Assembly: GCA_013398015.1 (NCBI GenBank)
Contig: VZRR01004525.1
Location: 62,001 to 126,000 of the forward strand
Direction of reading: 5' to 3'
DNA: 64,000 bases
Source: Oreocharis arfaki
Taxonomy: Eukaryota; Chordata; Aves; Passeriformes; Paramythiidae
This document shows positions 26,360-39,621 of this stretch, one piece after another. Numbering within the stretch: the first letter of the stretch is position 1; each line of letters starts with the position of its first letter. The position numbers were made by a program, and so were the translations under genes. The notes beneath the pieces were generated by a model that ran no database searches, was not told where the DNA came from, and was given only the letters and a program-made list of their open reading frames with translations.

Positions 26360-29010
26360 GAGACACGAGCCCAAAGAGAATAAGAACAGTTTGCGATAGA
26401 CTGTAAGCCGTGAAGTGTCAGAAGTTCATTAAGGACACTGCATACCAAGGCATGTCATTAAGGACTTGGGTATAAAACAAGCCATAATTTTACACTACCT
26501 GAGTACTTTTTCATTTTCCTTGCTAGAGGCTTGATGTTCAGTGTTTCATTTAGTACAATAAAAAGTATATGCCCCAGAGTTTCCTGTTGTTGGCTTAAGA
26601 TGAAATGAAATCAAAAATACTGGAATTAATTACACAGTCCCTGCTGTTTCTACTCACCAGTGATGCACCTAACATTTATTAAAGGAATATGAAACTGAAA
26701 TGATACCAGGGGCTATGCTTTGAACTTCAGATAAGAAGTGCTATTCAGCTTTAACAGAACTAGGTCTCCTGGGGATGGAGACGGACACTATGCTATATAT
26801 GCAGAGCTACAGAAAATTACTGGGAAATTGGGAAAGGCCAAACTGAACAATTTGCCTTTCCTAGCTGTAATTCTGAAATCTGTCATGATCCAGAGAAAAC
26901 ACTCTGCCCTGACCTTTCTGACTTAAAGGAAATTAAGAACCAAATTAAAACTCGCCTTAATGCAAGCATTGCAGGAGGATCAAAAGAGGCTTTAGAATGC
27001 AAATTTGGACAAATGGAGGAATGCTAATTATCCCCACAACCTCCAGAGACCTTGATTTATCCCTCTGCAAGCCTAGCAGCAGTCCAGGGCACCCTGGGTT
27101 GCTGGATGTCCAAGCCATGACACACAGACCCCTAGAGCCCTCTAGGCACCTCCAAGGCTTGGCTCTGCCTTGTGACTCCAGAGCAAACCCTCCACCTCCA
27201 TCCACGCTGCTCCCCCACTCTGCCCAGGTAATTCTTCTAATTAGGCAGCTCCATTATTCCTTCCCTGGATAACATCTCTCTCTCCCTGCAAAGACTGTGC
27301 CTGAACTGCAGGGCAAAAGCCACAATCAGACAGACACCTTATTTAACAATACCGACTAACAAAAACAGACAATGTCTGTTCTGCTGTCTCAACAACACAC
27401 TCTTAATTTTGACACGTCCTTCTTGGTACAAAACCAAGAAGGTTTCCAAAACAACCACTGGGGGACTAATTAACTATTATGTAGGTGTTTTAGACACAAA
27501 ACATATCATTATACTGAATGGCAGAGGGTGCTTTTCCTGCTATTGGACTGGGATTGTGTTTCTTCAAGCTGCAAAGAGGTTTTTGATCAGTCCATCAGCT
27601 TTTCAAGTCCTGTGAATGGCAATAGAAAGGCACTGGAATATACAAGTAATGTGTACAGGTTCTGGGCTTTCTTTCTTCCTCTCTAGGACTGAATAATTAG
27701 TCAATTTATGACTGGAAACAGAAAGCAAATATATCTATATTGGGAATTGTATTGATACAGCTATTAGTAAACCACCAGTGCTGTTATTCTATGCTTTAAG
27801 AATAATTCAAGAAAGCAACACTGTCAGGATCGAAGGCAGCTGTTCAGTAGGCGGATAAATGCTTAGAAATTATATATTCCTGAAACTTAAAATAGATATT
27901 CAAGTTTCAAATAAAGGTATCCTTCTTCCTTCTGTGCAAATATTTTCCTACATAGGACTCTGCCAGCAAACAACTGTTCATCACCATGGTGTCTAACCAT
28001 CATTCAACTCAGGAGCCAAGATGATTAGCACATAACTTAATTGGTCTGACTAATCCCCCCACTCACTGACTCGGTCTCAGGATGGCAGCCTCTGAACTCA
28101 GAGTACAACACATGCAGGTTTCTCATCCAAAAAGCAAAAAACATAGCTGCCTCACAGTCTTGAGTCTAAAATGCTTTGAAAAAAAAGCTAGCCCTCAACT
28201 TTACAGGCCTCCTACTAGGCTCTTGCTCACATAATGTCCTTCCCTTCCACCCTCTTGGTAATTACTTCTCTGCATTTGTTCCTTGGTCTCCTACACACGC
28301 ATCCCCGGATTTACTCCTTCTTTGATACCAGAATTGCCCAACCCACTGTAATTTAGTTAGTACTGCACCAGTGCTCAAGGCAAGAGATAAAATCTCAGTT
28401 TCCAAAAGCTTTGTGTGCCATGGGGATGTTAAAGAACATCCCTCTATCCACTCTCAGTCAAGTAAGAAAGGAAAGGCACCCATTCAGCAGACTTATTGCA
28501 AGGACAGCAGACAGCTAAAAAGACAGAACTGCTCCTTGAGCAAGTATTTATGAGCTTATGATAAAAAGGTAAGTGTCCTATCATCAGAATAATAACTTCT
28601 AAGTACTTACAATACTATAAACCAGGAGGCTGAGGTGCACATACTACAACTGATTCTAGTTTACTGCACTTCAGACACCAGCAATTCATGGAATAGCTCT
28701 GCTGAAGTAGTCTGCAAATGGGTTTTGATTCAAATTGCAACAAAGCATTGCTGAATTTGAGTATTTCATCAGTGCAGTCCCACGCTGATGATAAATTTGT
28801 TTAGTGTATCAGATAATAAGTTTCTTAAAAACATAAAGACAAAGAAAAATACCCTCAGATGAGATAACCAAACTTAATTCTAAAAGACTTGGAGAATTAT
28901 TTTCCCCAGAAAGGTATGAAGAATGGAAGATGGATAAACAGCACATTCTGATTCTAAGGAATAAAACCCCAGGTGCCTACCAAAATTTTAAGGCATAAAC
29001 AATGGAAAAG

Positions 29011-29212
29011 TATTTGTGACCAGACTGAAAATTCATTTTACTCCAATGCAACATTTTCTGGAAGACTTACACAGATTGAAGTGAATACATATCCTGAGGC
29101 ATCAAGGTGTAATCGATAGAATTGTATTTGTTACCAGTCTGAAAATTCATTTTACTCCATTGTAACATTTTCTGGAAGCCCTAAATAGAACTAAGTGAAG
29201 ATACGTCCTGAG
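29011..29212. repeat. Imperfect tandem duplication, about 88 bp, 114-bp spacing
   Basis: The segment 29011-29098 recurs at 29125-29212 with roughly 85% identity by eye: both copies share CTGAAAATTCATTTTACTCC and AACATTTTCTGGAAG, and both end in TCCTGAG. The 26 bp between copies are unrelated. The unit does not match any repeat I recognise. Confidence 0.9.
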
Positions 29213-31068
29213 AATGTTTTGGGGTTTTTGCCGACAGCAACAATAAAGCTTTTGCTAGGAAAAAAATCCCTCCTGAGTTCAGTGCACAAGAAAGTTCAGT
29301 CTTGAATTTATGGGATCTCTAAACTGTTGTTTGTCCCCCAGACACTCTGTTTCTCATTCTTCAAGCGCAGACTATGTTCTTCAAACATAGGTACAGAAAG
29401 AAATTCTCCATTTTCTTCTGACTTGCTGGGTTCCAGTTAGAAGGATTTTAGCATGAGCACACCAAAACAAAGAACACAGTTGCCTGAAACTGCCTTATAA
29501 TACATTTCTAGTATTGATACCAATTTTTTCCCATGCTAGAGGCACATTCACCACCTTCTCCATCTCCCAGCACCATCCTCTGTCTTTTCTGTCTTTTCAG
29601 TCTCCAGTTTCCTCTGCATCTCTACCACAGCTAATGACACCTTCCACATTCACAGTGGGTAACCCTGAAGACCATGCTCACAGTCTATCTTCCTTGATTC
29701 TGGACAGCTTATAAGTAACTCAGTAAGTAAAATTTTTGTTTGGTTTGGTTTTACCTTTCTACATACTTCACACATTTTTAAGCCTGGTGTAATCTCAGTT
29801 GTTTCCTCTCTGTTTCTGTAACTCTTCATGACCAAAGTACCCTGAGTTTGAAATGAAAATATGAAAACATCTGCAACCCCCTGAATAAAATAACAAGTTT
29901 TTACTTAAAGCTTTGCCATACATGAAAAGTAATTTCCAGTTGTTTCTTCTATGGAAAAACACATAGTATTGCCATCATCACATCCCACAGCCCATTGCAT
30001 AAGATTATGTAATTACCACTGGAGATAAGAAAACCTTCCCCCATGGTTATTCTTCAGAGTCTCAGCTCCAGAAACTCCCTGTTCTCAGGGAGTCTGAATC
30101 ACTGAAGTTGTCTTCTACTTACACTTTTAATTTTCTCACAGCAAATTCAGCCCATTTTCTCTTTTGTAAACAGTAGGCTTAAAAAGATCATCTTTCTCCC
30201 TGTTGCTTCTCTCCCTCTTCTCCACCATGGTGCAAGCACAAACAGGTTCAAACAAGGATTAAACCAACTCACAGAGCCACTGCTGCCAGCTATGAAACAG
30301 TATCTACTGCCTAGAAAGGCTTTAAGCCATGGATATCTGTAAGCCGTAAGAGTAAGCCAGAGTCCTAGCAGGTGCACTAGATGAATATGTCTTATACCTC
30401 TGCCTTGGGCTCCACAGCTCCCCTTTAGAAACATTCTATTAGGACAGACCTAGTAGAGCTGGTTTTATTTTTTTGAAACAGCATGACTCTTGCCCTCCTG
30501 TCCCAGACTGCCAAGCCTCTTTTTAGAAAGATAACAATCTCATATCATCCTCTCTCTAGACATTCTCGTATTTTTCCCATTACTATTGAACTCTCTCAAG
30601 TACCCACTTCCATCTGAAGTCTCCCTTCTTGAACATGGATAGCCACAACCCTCCTCTGCAGGAGCATATTTCCTCTTAGTCATTAGCTATTTCTTTAATA
30701 TAGAGGTTTTTCCTTTTTGTTTTCAACTTCAGGACCACTGCTCTGTACAACAGCTTTGTGCCTGTTTCCCGTCTGCTGCTGGTGCAAACATAATCTTCCT
30801 CTGTTCTCCACAGATTTGCCCCTCACTGAGATATCACAACTCCCTTGCAACATTACAGCATCATGGGTATGCATCTGAATCAAGCCTGGATGCACAGCTG
30901 TTCACCTCAAACACTGAAAATTACCAGTTAGCAGAGAGTTCCGGTGAACTCCAGAAATAAAAAGGCTATTCTCAGGAACTGACCCTGTGCATCAGACTGT
31001 GACAGAAAACTGAACTATGACCGAACTACATTCTCATGGAACAAATGCAACACCACAGCTCTTTGCTT

Positions 31069-31101
31069 AGTCACAACAAAGTCACAACAAAGTCACAACA
31101 A
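31069..31101. repeat. Three perfect copies of the 11-mer AGTCACAACAA
   Basis: The 11-bp unit is repeated head to tail three times without mismatch. It is a short minisatellite seed with no known function. Confidence 0.95.
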
Positions 31102-32284
31102 AGCCAAGGTGCCAACGATGCAACAGTTCAAATGCTATAAACTCACCTTCCAACCCTCAAAGACAAATCTGGAACCGCTAAGCAACTGAAGGACAGAGGT
31201 GTTTGGCCAGGATCAGACAGATGTGCCTTACAAATAAGCCATTGCAAATAGCCCTACACCTAACTGTGACAAATTGAAGACTCTGCACACATCAAAAATA
31301 CAAGTACAAACAATATCCATTTGGGGTGTTAAGGAAAGCCATAAGAAGAAACAAATGACCTATGACTCTCTGGTATCCCTTGCTGAATCATTCAGCCTGA
31401 CTCTGCTGAACAACTGCAGCCTAAGGCAGACACAAGATTCGACTTTTTATAGTCCCATAATTGCTGACAGGAATCTGCAGTAAGTCTGTTCATACTTCAC
31501 AAACTTTTCTGATTCCTTACACTTAGTCCATCAAGCTACAGTGACAAGAAAAGTAAGAGTGAACAGAAATGGCTCCACCTTCCTACTCATGATTTAACAT
31601 ACATGGAAGAAATTTCTATTCCATTTTGACTGAGGTATTTTACTCTCAAGCACGAATAGAAACTTGACCAAATTAAGAAACAGTTTTACAAGCAAATAAA
31701 AATAACTGGATGAAGGCAGATGCCTAAATGAATACTTTTTTCTCTTTTTTTTCCCCTTTAATCAAATTCCTTTTAAACTTCTCCATAGTTTGTGTAAAGT
31801 GTCATTTATTCTGCAAAGTCACAGAGTTCCTTGACGAGATGACTTAAGTTTTTTACACTGCAGAAAAAAACCCCAACAAAATAATCAGAAATGCTAGTAG
31901 GAAGATGAAATACTGCCCATAGACTCAAACAACACCTTTGTATATGACTCACCATCTCTGCTAACTCAGCCCTAGGTCTCTAAAGTGATTCAGCCAAGCA
32001 GGCCTGCTGTTGAAAAGACAAAATGCCTTCCCCAGCTGCTGTTGGTACAGATAATCCAAGGTAAATCCAGGGACTCTATTCCCTAAGCAGGAACCTAGTG
32101 TTGCTTTAAAAAGCTTAAAACAGGGGCACAGACTGATGGCTGGAACAAGCAACCTGACTGCAACAGCAGGACAGGGGGGACAGAACAAATGTCAGAATAC
32201 TCAGTCTCATACCCTGTTCACCCAACCCATGCTTCAATGCAGGATATGTTGGCAAATACACAACCTGAGCTGACTACAGAGAGA

Positions 32285-32345
32285 GCAAACAAAACAAAAA
32301 GCCGAACCAACGAACAAAAAATCAACCAAAACCAACAAACAGACG
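32285..32345. repeat. A/C-rich low-complexity patch
   Basis: About 60 bp almost devoid of T on the plus strand, dominated by CAAA and CCAA words. On the transcribed strand this is a T/G-rich stretch about 0.25 kb downstream of the C1 exon donor. Confidence 0.7.
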
Positions 32346-32587
32346 TGAAAGAGTCAAGAATTAAACCTCTTTTTAAAGGACATCAAGCACAATGCTGCAA
32401 AGTTCTCCTGCATCAGTGGAGCTGTCCGTGCCCACAGGAGCAGGTTTAGCCCAATGGCACGTTTTCAGAAAACACACAGTCACTTCAATCACTGCAGCTT
32501 CACTGATCCCTGAGATATCAGCACTATATTTAGGAAGGCTCTGGCAACAATTTCTGGAACAGCCACACTCCACTGGCCACTACTCAC

Positions 32588-32807
32588 TCTGCAGGCAGTC
32601 GGCGTTGAGCAAGTCTTGGCACTTCTCGTGGCACTTGACGCCGCACTCCCCGCAGCGCATTCCCTGCCGCGCGATGCCCCACAGCAGCCCCTCACATTCG
32701 TAGCAGTAGGTAGGAGTTGTGGCTGTCCACACCTCGAAGTTGTGTGGGGTTGTACAAGAGATGGGGTAAATTAAGGCTTGCAAGGTCTTCTTGTAGACAT
32801 GAGATTT
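32588..32807 (-). CDS. UNC13B: UNC13B C1 domain exon
   Basis: A 220-nt exon with acceptor CTTGCCTTTCAG and donor CAGA|GTGAGT. It encodes KSHVYKKTLQALIYPISCTT and then a complete C1 zinc finger with spacing H-x12-C-x2-C-x13-C-x2-C-x4-H-x2-C-x7-C, all six Cys and both His present. The family's Trp in EGLLWGIARQG is kept, so diacylglycerol or phorbol ester binding at the membrane is expected. C1 in Munc13 restrains, and when occupied boosts, vesicle priming. One base, A, is left for the next codon (Arg). Confidence 0.97.
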
Positions 32808-33450
32808 CTGAAAGGCAAGACCACACGTAAGCCAACATCCAGGAAGGTGACTGAGCCTATTTTTGCTGGTGGACACAAGAGTTTTACAGGAAAAGGCATG
32901 ACCAGTGCAATAAATCTACACATTTGAGGTGGACAAATCTATCAGATATTTACATGCAGTGTCACAGGACACGGCTGCCTACCTTCCAAAAATGTCTCCC
33001 CAGTCACTAAAAAAATTGGAAGATAACAATTAATGTTTGTGGGTGGGAAGTATCTTGGATAAGGCATGTTTCACACACTACCCCTTATGGCATATAGCAC
33101 AGAAGGAAATGGGAAGATTACTGAGATGAAGAAGTGTTTGGACAGTGCCATCAAGCAGATGATGTGACTCCTGGGGTGTCCTGAGCAGGACCAGGAGCTG
33201 AACTCAGTGATCCCAATGGGTGCCTTTCCAACTCAGCATATTCTGTGATTCCATGTTTCCACATTTTTCAGGAGCTTATTGATACATTAAATATTATTTT
33301 TACGTATTCAGTTTCTTTAAACAAATGATACAGGAAGCTTTGTATCTATATTTCTAGACATCTGTGAAGCTAGCTCTGCATCTCTGAGAGCCAAATCCCT
33401 CTAATTTACTTACTAAGAATTAGGAGAAGCCAAGCAACCCTCCCACTTAC
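32808..33450 (-). other. UNC13B: Intron with CR1 3' end
   Basis: Contains the plus-strand CR1 terminal fragment at about 33115-33256 and nothing else. Confidence 0.85.
33115..33256 (+). mobile_element. CR1 LINE 3' end
   Basis: Sense-orientation CR1 terminus: GGGGTGTCCTGAGCAGGACC, CTCAGTGATCCCAATGGGTG, CCTTTCCAACTCAGCATATT, then the terminal repeat TCTGTGATTCCATG. It is short and 5'-truncated. Confidence 0.85.
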
Positions 33451-33525
33451 CAGCTCTTCATCTTTGAGAGATGTTCTAGTGGCCATTGCTGAGGTAATTC
33501 CGGCTTTTCGGGACTGAACCAGTGA
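33451..33525 (-). CDS. UNC13B: UNC13B linker exon, SLVQSRKAGITSAMATRTS
   Basis: A 75-nt exon, phase 0 at both ends, with acceptor TTTCTTCCTCTCTAG and donor CTG|GTAAGTGG. It encodes SLVQSRKAGITSAMATRTS followed by LKDEEL, practically identical to mammalian Munc13-2 immediately before C1. The preceding 6-nt microexon can be included or skipped without changing the frame. Confidence 0.95.
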
Positions 33526-34470
33526 CTAGAGAGGAAGAAAGTTTGTTACTCACCACCAATACTTACAAGTGCAATGGCATTACAAGCCCAGAGATGGGAG
33601 CAAGGAGACTCTGTCACGTCAGATACCAAACCAGCAATCTACTGCATTTAAATTGGTTTCTTAAATGACTGCTCACATCTCAGAGGAGTCAAACACATAC
33701 TCTGAAAGGTCTCCAACTTGTTTCCATCTGTCCATAACCAGTCTCACTCTAGTAAATTTCTATTTCCTTCTCTGAAAGAACTGCCAATGAAACCTGGGTT
33801 CCCATCTCCACTCCTACATTACGGTAGCAACAGTAACCCTTCTACTGTCTAAGGTCACTACAACAGACTCACTTTTCTGTATCTAACTTCATTCATATCC
33901 AAAAGGAGATAATTTCATCAGCTTTACATCACATACAATGCCCCAAAATGTGACAGTAAAGAGGTTGCAAGTAACAAGGATAAAACAAAGGGGAGTGATT
34001 CGGGAGCAGAGGTTTGAATGTGACAGTGTATCACATTCATCAGCCATCACTGAACACAATGAACTGCATTTCCCCTCAGAGAACTGCCTTTCACATCATG
34101 CCAACACTGGTCTGCAGCTGTGGACAGCACAGGGCAGTGTCTTTGCAGCACCTCACAGTGGCATACAAGGGATTTCTGCAGCCACTCCAATAACACGAAG
34201 GCAGAGAAGGATATTTAAAGGTAGCAGCATTTGCTTTGAAATCATCCAACTTTATCAGTTTTGTACCATTTAGGTTCTGCTTTATGCTGTTTCAAGAGAG
34301 ACTGAAAAAGTTCATTCCAACAGTGATGGAGCAGGACAGAGCGCTGGATACGCATTCACTGCAATACTGCAGGTTCAAAACAAAAAGCAAAGAAGTAGAA
34401 GGGGAAATAAGGTAGAGTAAGGGGTTTTTTTCTGGTGAAGACTTGATGTATAGTCTTCACCTCCACTTAC
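33526..34470 (-). other. UNC13B: Intron downstream of the microexon
   Basis: About 0.95 kb with no recognisable element. A plus-strand 111-codon frame at 33938-34273 is unsupported. Confidence 0.8.
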
Positions 34471-34476
34471 CATGGC
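34471..34476 (-). CDS. UNC13B: UNC13B 6-nt microexon (Ala-Met)
   Basis: The hexamer GCCATG is bounded by a strong pyrimidine-rich acceptor (CTCTCTCTTCACAG) and a consensus donor (GTAAGTGG) on the minus strand. It encodes Ala-Met, lies between the exons ending VSDL and starting SLVQSRK, and both junctions are phase 0. Munc13-1 carries Ala-Met at exactly this place (SDLAMSLVQ), whereas the common mouse Munc13-2 sequence lacks it, as expected for a cassette microexon. A TGC lies about 25 nt upstream of the acceptor, the type of element used by the neuronal splicing factor SRRM4; that regulation is inference. Confidence 0.82.
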
Positions 34477-35247
34477 CTGTGAAGAGAGAGAATGAATGCA
34501 TTCAAGGGAAGTAACACAAGTTAATGCCATTATTGCAAAGATTTAAGATACAAGCAGTTAGCTAGACACATACAAAGCTGCCCATGCGTAAGCTGGCAGC
34601 CAAAATTGTATGCATCTTTTCACACGAATTACAGGATATAGAAACTTTGGTCTTTCAGCTGTTAGAGCATTTCTCTAAAGTATGAAATCGCTACGTGTAC
34701 TGAATACAGCCAACAGAAAACCATTTGTCCTGCAGAAGCCTTATTTCACCACATCATACAAGCATATGAAAGTTGTCCTCATTACTCACTTGGTTCTCAT
34801 GCTTCCTCAGTGCAGAAGTCTACTGGCAATATCGCAAATAGCTTTTAAAATCCAAGCACATATGCTCGTTTATCTATCCTCTGAAATTCCAACCTTCTGG
34901 TAAGCTGCCAAACCTCACATGGACATTATAACTTTTCCTAAGGTATGCGATTTTTAGCAAAACATTTAAAAATTATGCAGGCCTAAAAATAATCAAATAT
35001 TTTGTGCAGAATAAAAAGGATAAAGAACATGAAAAATACCTTATTTCTGTCAAATGAATGAAATTGTCTACAAAACCATAGCTCATTCTCATTGACATTT
35101 TTCAAGCACTTCTCCTAACCCTTTAGCATAAGAATTAATTTAACAAAACACTTGAGCTTCTTGACGTGACAATGAATGTACCCATATATCAAAAAATAAA
35201 GCCAGCAGCATAAATGCTGTGTGGCAGAAGACAAACAAATTTCTTAC
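34477..35247 (-). other. UNC13B: Intron upstream of the microexon
   Basis: AT-rich. The last 45 nt before the microexon carry the pyrimidine tract and a TGC element. Nothing else was seen. Confidence 0.8.
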
Positions 35248-35326
35248 CAGATCACTGACAAGTGGAATCGGCTTTTTTTTGCGTAGATCAGGCATGCTAT
35301 CGATGCCATAGAGGCCACCTGCAGGC
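35248..35326 (-). CDS. UNC13B: UNC13B linker exon, GGLYGIDSMPDLRKKK
   Basis: A 79-nt exon with acceptor TTTCCAG after a long T tract and donor CTG|GTAAGA. It encodes (G)PAGGLYGIDSMPDLRKKK followed by PIPLVSDL, a segment nearly invariant in Munc13-1, -2 and -3, located between the N-terminal region and C1. The first base completes the Gly codon begun in the previous exon, and the exon ends in phase 0. An eight-A run encodes the KKK stretch. Confidence 0.93.
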
Positions 35327-38300
35327 CTGGAAATTCAGGAGGGAAAAAAAAATTAATTAATTTAGGGTTGAGAGGGGTGAAGACGGGGATGCTTTACTGA
35401 AGTAAGAAAAACAGCCAGAAGATTATAGTTAAGAAAGTATAAAGTTAATGCTAAAAACGATTAAGTGTTTATCTTCTTCACACGCAACAATCCAGACATT
35501 CCTGCCTGGAGCTGGTGGTTAGGAGGGAGCACGTCAAAGAGGATCAGCCCAGGGGCAGGATGCTGTTACCCATCTTCTGATTCTAGTCTAGAACACACTT
35601 AATACTGGCCCTTGAGGTCCATATAATTATTAGGAAAAACCTGACATCGGAGGAGAAAATATAGTATTTTTACTTCTATAAAAGAGACCACTTGTGGTGC
35701 TCAACATTTCAAGCCATGCAGACCTGTACACACAAGAGATGGCATTTGCTGGCAGAAGTGACAATGGAGCAAAAGGGCCACTACCCCAGCCACAGTCAGA
35801 GCCTGATGAAATAAAACACTATAACCTGCTTCCCTCCCGACAAGACCAGACTGGATACTTATACCTGGATCCTGCCACTCACTGGCAACACCACAAGGAT
35901 GTAACCCTGAATACCTTGAAGAAGGTCTACTAATCCAGCTTAAAGGCCCTCAGTAAATGCATCCATCCCTAAGGACTTCAGATAAATGCTTTTTCCTAAA
36001 GCTGGAAACTGAGCACACACCTCCTCTGCTGCGCCCTCCTCCCTGCAATGAACACCCAGCCCACCAGCCAAAATCCACAGCACCTCTCAGGGTCTCCCTC
36101 ACCTTGCCCATCTCCACTCTGCTCTCAGGCCTTGCTAACATTAAGAATATGGCTCCTGAGGACTTTTTCTTGATTACAGAGACTGCAAAGGAACCTCTGC
36201 CTCTCCACCCTTAGCCATTTGCCTTCACTCCCTACCAGTCTGCCTAACACATTCTGGTGTTTGTATGATAAACTGACTGGCAATTTCAACCTAGGTATTT
36301 TGTTGATTTGGTAAAACACACCCAGTCAAAATGCTTTGCAGGAAAATTACAGGAAAAAGGAGTACGGGACAAACTGTTCTTCCAGCCATAAAAACCACAT
36401 GTGGAGCTACCTTTCAGAACAACGTGGAAAATCAAACTGCCACTACAAATTTGCACATGCCATGAAAATTGAGAGGCTGATAAATGACAAGAGGCAACCT
36501 GAAGCCATCAGAAAGCAGGGCCTACTCAGGCCCCCTGAAACACAGCCAAATGTAAAAAATAACAAACAACAAAACATCCAGTGTGACCAAACCTATACTA
36601 CAGCTTGAGGATGGACAAGGATGTCACAACATAGCCTAGCACGAGGCTGTGCCAAAGAGGAAAACAGTCCATTATTACAGAAACATGTGACAGATCTGTA
36701 ATAGTAAAATTGACTTTCTTGATGGGGTGTAGGAGGGTGACGTGTCCGATCCACGGCTGAGCTGACAGCTGCTGCTGGCTGAACAAGCCTGGTGGGAAGG
36801 TGAGCAGCCACTCAAGAGTACTTGAGTAATTGCAAGAGCCATGTCAGCTTCGCAGTTTTCCAACAGTACAGTTTTCCAACACTGGAAATCCTCACAGTGA
36901 GACCACACTGTGTTTTTTACCAGAGGCTATCATCATTTCCAACAGAGAATTCCAGAAAAACTTTTTGACCAAGTCACACTGCAAAAATCCCTTCTTATTA
37001 TAGAAAAATCTCACCCATATCAAGAAATAAGAAATATGTTTATATTCCCACATTTGTCTGCTGCCCTTATGTTGTAAAACCTTTCTGATACTGGTGATAC
37101 TGTTCTGGAGTAAAACAGGTGTCATGGCAGACTACTCAGATGATGCAAACAATCCCAGGATTACTTAAACTACAACAAGGGTCAAGGATTTGTGTGAATC
37201 ACTTGAATTATGAAAGCATATATAAAATAGAAAGGGAGAGTATATAACCTGAAAAGGTGCAACAAAATGATCACAAGTAAAATTCCAGAGTTAATGCTCC
37301 TGATAACAGTCTTTTCCTACATGATTTCAAAATACTTTTTTTCTAATCTAATTGAAAGAAAACTGTGATACTCTGACATTCCCCAGGAAAGAAAAAGAAC
37401 ATTAAAATTGCATGCTTTATAAATTCAAGATGAGCCTATATAAAATACTGTGCTTGAGAAACATGTCTAGTTACAACTTAGTTTGTTGCAAAATACTTTA
37501 GATAGATTGAGGTTTATGAGAGAACCAGTGGTAAGTCAGGATGACAAACATATTTGAAAGGTGCTTGTATTTGTCACTGAGGAGAGGTGTCCTAGTACTA
37601 CATTAGCTTGCTAATATTAATTTTAAAAAAATTCAACAACAATTCCTAATTTTCAAAAGTGTTGTGTTTTCAGCTACCTCGGTCTCCTTATTCAAGCACA
37701 ACTGTTACCTCGCTTAATAAAATTAAGAGTGTTTGTACAGACAGAAGAAATGACAGTGCCTCAAATATGCACAGTATAGCTTTTTATGTAATAAGGTAAC
37801 TCTCCTCTGCAGTGGATGTAATATTTATAGCATTATTATGGAGAGCTGTATTGAGGAGTGAATAGCATTTCTGTATGAGAAGATGATTTGCACTAATAAA
37901 TAAAAGATACAGATGTGAGATACTACACCCAGAGACTGATCCATAATACCAATTGTACCTTTTTTTTTTGAAGTGATCCCTCCAAAGCCCATGATTACAG
38001 ACAGGGAGCTACTGTTGCATTACACTAGAAATGAAAATTGCTTGAAGCATGTATTCATCTTTTAATACAAGTTGCATCACACAGAAGCTTCCATTAAATC
38101 TTGACAATCTAAGAAAGCTAAGATGGTTTGCAATGGCAGAGGATTACTACTTCCTTCAAAGGAACACAACTCTAATCTTCTCATTGACAGAACAACTCCT
38201 AATTTAATATACTTTGAGGCTAATAAGCCAAAATGTGGCTAAGGGTGGAATTAAAGGTTTACAACCCACAATCACCTTCTCTGGGAATCCCTTGCACAGG

Positions 38301-39621
38301 GGATACAGTGAGTATAACAAACTTTTATCAAAACTACATTAGCCAGACTGTTTAGTTGTATCTTGCATAGAGAAGAAAAAAATTACAGACTAGAGCAAAC
38401 AACGCCTCAAATTGACATAAAGCATATTTAAGTATTTCAAGACTGTAGGTGTATCTACCTTTCAGGCTAGCAAATAATTTTGTGTGCATGAACCAATAAA
38501 CCAAGTACATTGTCTCCTTGTTAAAGCAGGAGAAGGTGCTGTTTATAGTTACAATAAATCACTGTCTCCTGCTCCTGCAAATTGCCAGTTCTCCAGCAGC
38601 CTGCTCACTAAGTCTCAGGTCCCTTGGGAAAAGCAGGGGGTTGCTAGGCAGCTCCAGGCATCCGCAGGTGATGCTTCGTGGGAATATCAACACCACAGAA
38701 CAATGACTCCAAAAGCAGAACGCCATATAATGAAGCCTCCAATTTAACTTCATCTTTTATTAGGGAAGCTTCTTCAACAGTAAGAGAATTAACTTAAGCA
38801 CGTAGCAAGGGAACCTCTGGCTGAGATTTCAGGGCAAATCTTGCTGCTGCTGACTGATAGCTCCTAATGGGTGCCCCACCACCAAACTGAATCACCCAGG
38901 CACATAACCTGTAAAATGAGTCACTGTCTTTTTCCTGCCAGAGGATCTCAGGGAAGCTGCCGTGCTGGCACCTATTACCACAGAGTGTCATGATGAAATT
39001 ACAATTAGAATTTGTCTGCTTCATTTGCTGCAAGTAGTGTGCTGTGGAGAGAACGCACGACTCATTCACGAGAATAACTCTCATCTGTGCAAAGCAGGCA
39101 TGATGAGCACTGCTTTAAAAATACAAATTCCAATTATTTCTACAGTTAGTGCAAGTTTTAGCTACTACAAGGAACCATTGCAAATACAGAAGACTTCCCC
39201 AAACCTATCTTCTTCTTTTAAGAGCAAAAGACACAGCACTCTTTCAGAGTTACTCTTTCCCCCCTCTGCTGCCATCAATGACTGATCCAGGAGAAAAGAT
39301 TTCATCCAGACCACTCTGAGGTACTCAGCAGCAATTATTTAATACTGCTGCCATAAGCAGTTGCCACCAACACATTACAGATTATACATTGCAACTATAG
39401 CCTTGTTCTTAACCACAGATCTGGAAGAGCTGTCCACCTAGAGCAGCTTAAGAAGAGACTGAAATACAGCAGCAGCCTGGCCCTCAGTGAGGTTTGGCCA
39501 TTTGATTACTTCATTTAAAGCATTTATCAGAAATGCTATTTTTACTTGAACTGAACTGCAGACCTCTGAAATACACTGTAATTATAAATACAGAGATAAA
39601 AGGTCTCAAAATACCACTTAC
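35327..39621 (-). other. UNC13B: Intron
   Basis: About 4.3 kb with no transposon, exon or RNA gene recognised. The stretch 37750-38100 is notably AT-rich. Confidence 0.8.

Larger units (their letters stand above)
24846..32587 (-). other. UNC13B: Long intron between C1 and linker exons
   Basis: About 7.7 kb. It holds a CA microsatellite (26333-26359), an imperfect tandem duplication (29011-29212), three copies of an 11-mer (31069-31101) and an A/C-rich low-complexity patch (32285-32345). No exons were recognised. Confidence 0.8.

Noticed and set aside
35317..35326. Alternative acceptor 8 nt inside the exon at 35326 (CCTGCAG|GTGG)
   Set aside because: It would remove 8 nt and shift the frame; the first AG gives the conserved peptide.
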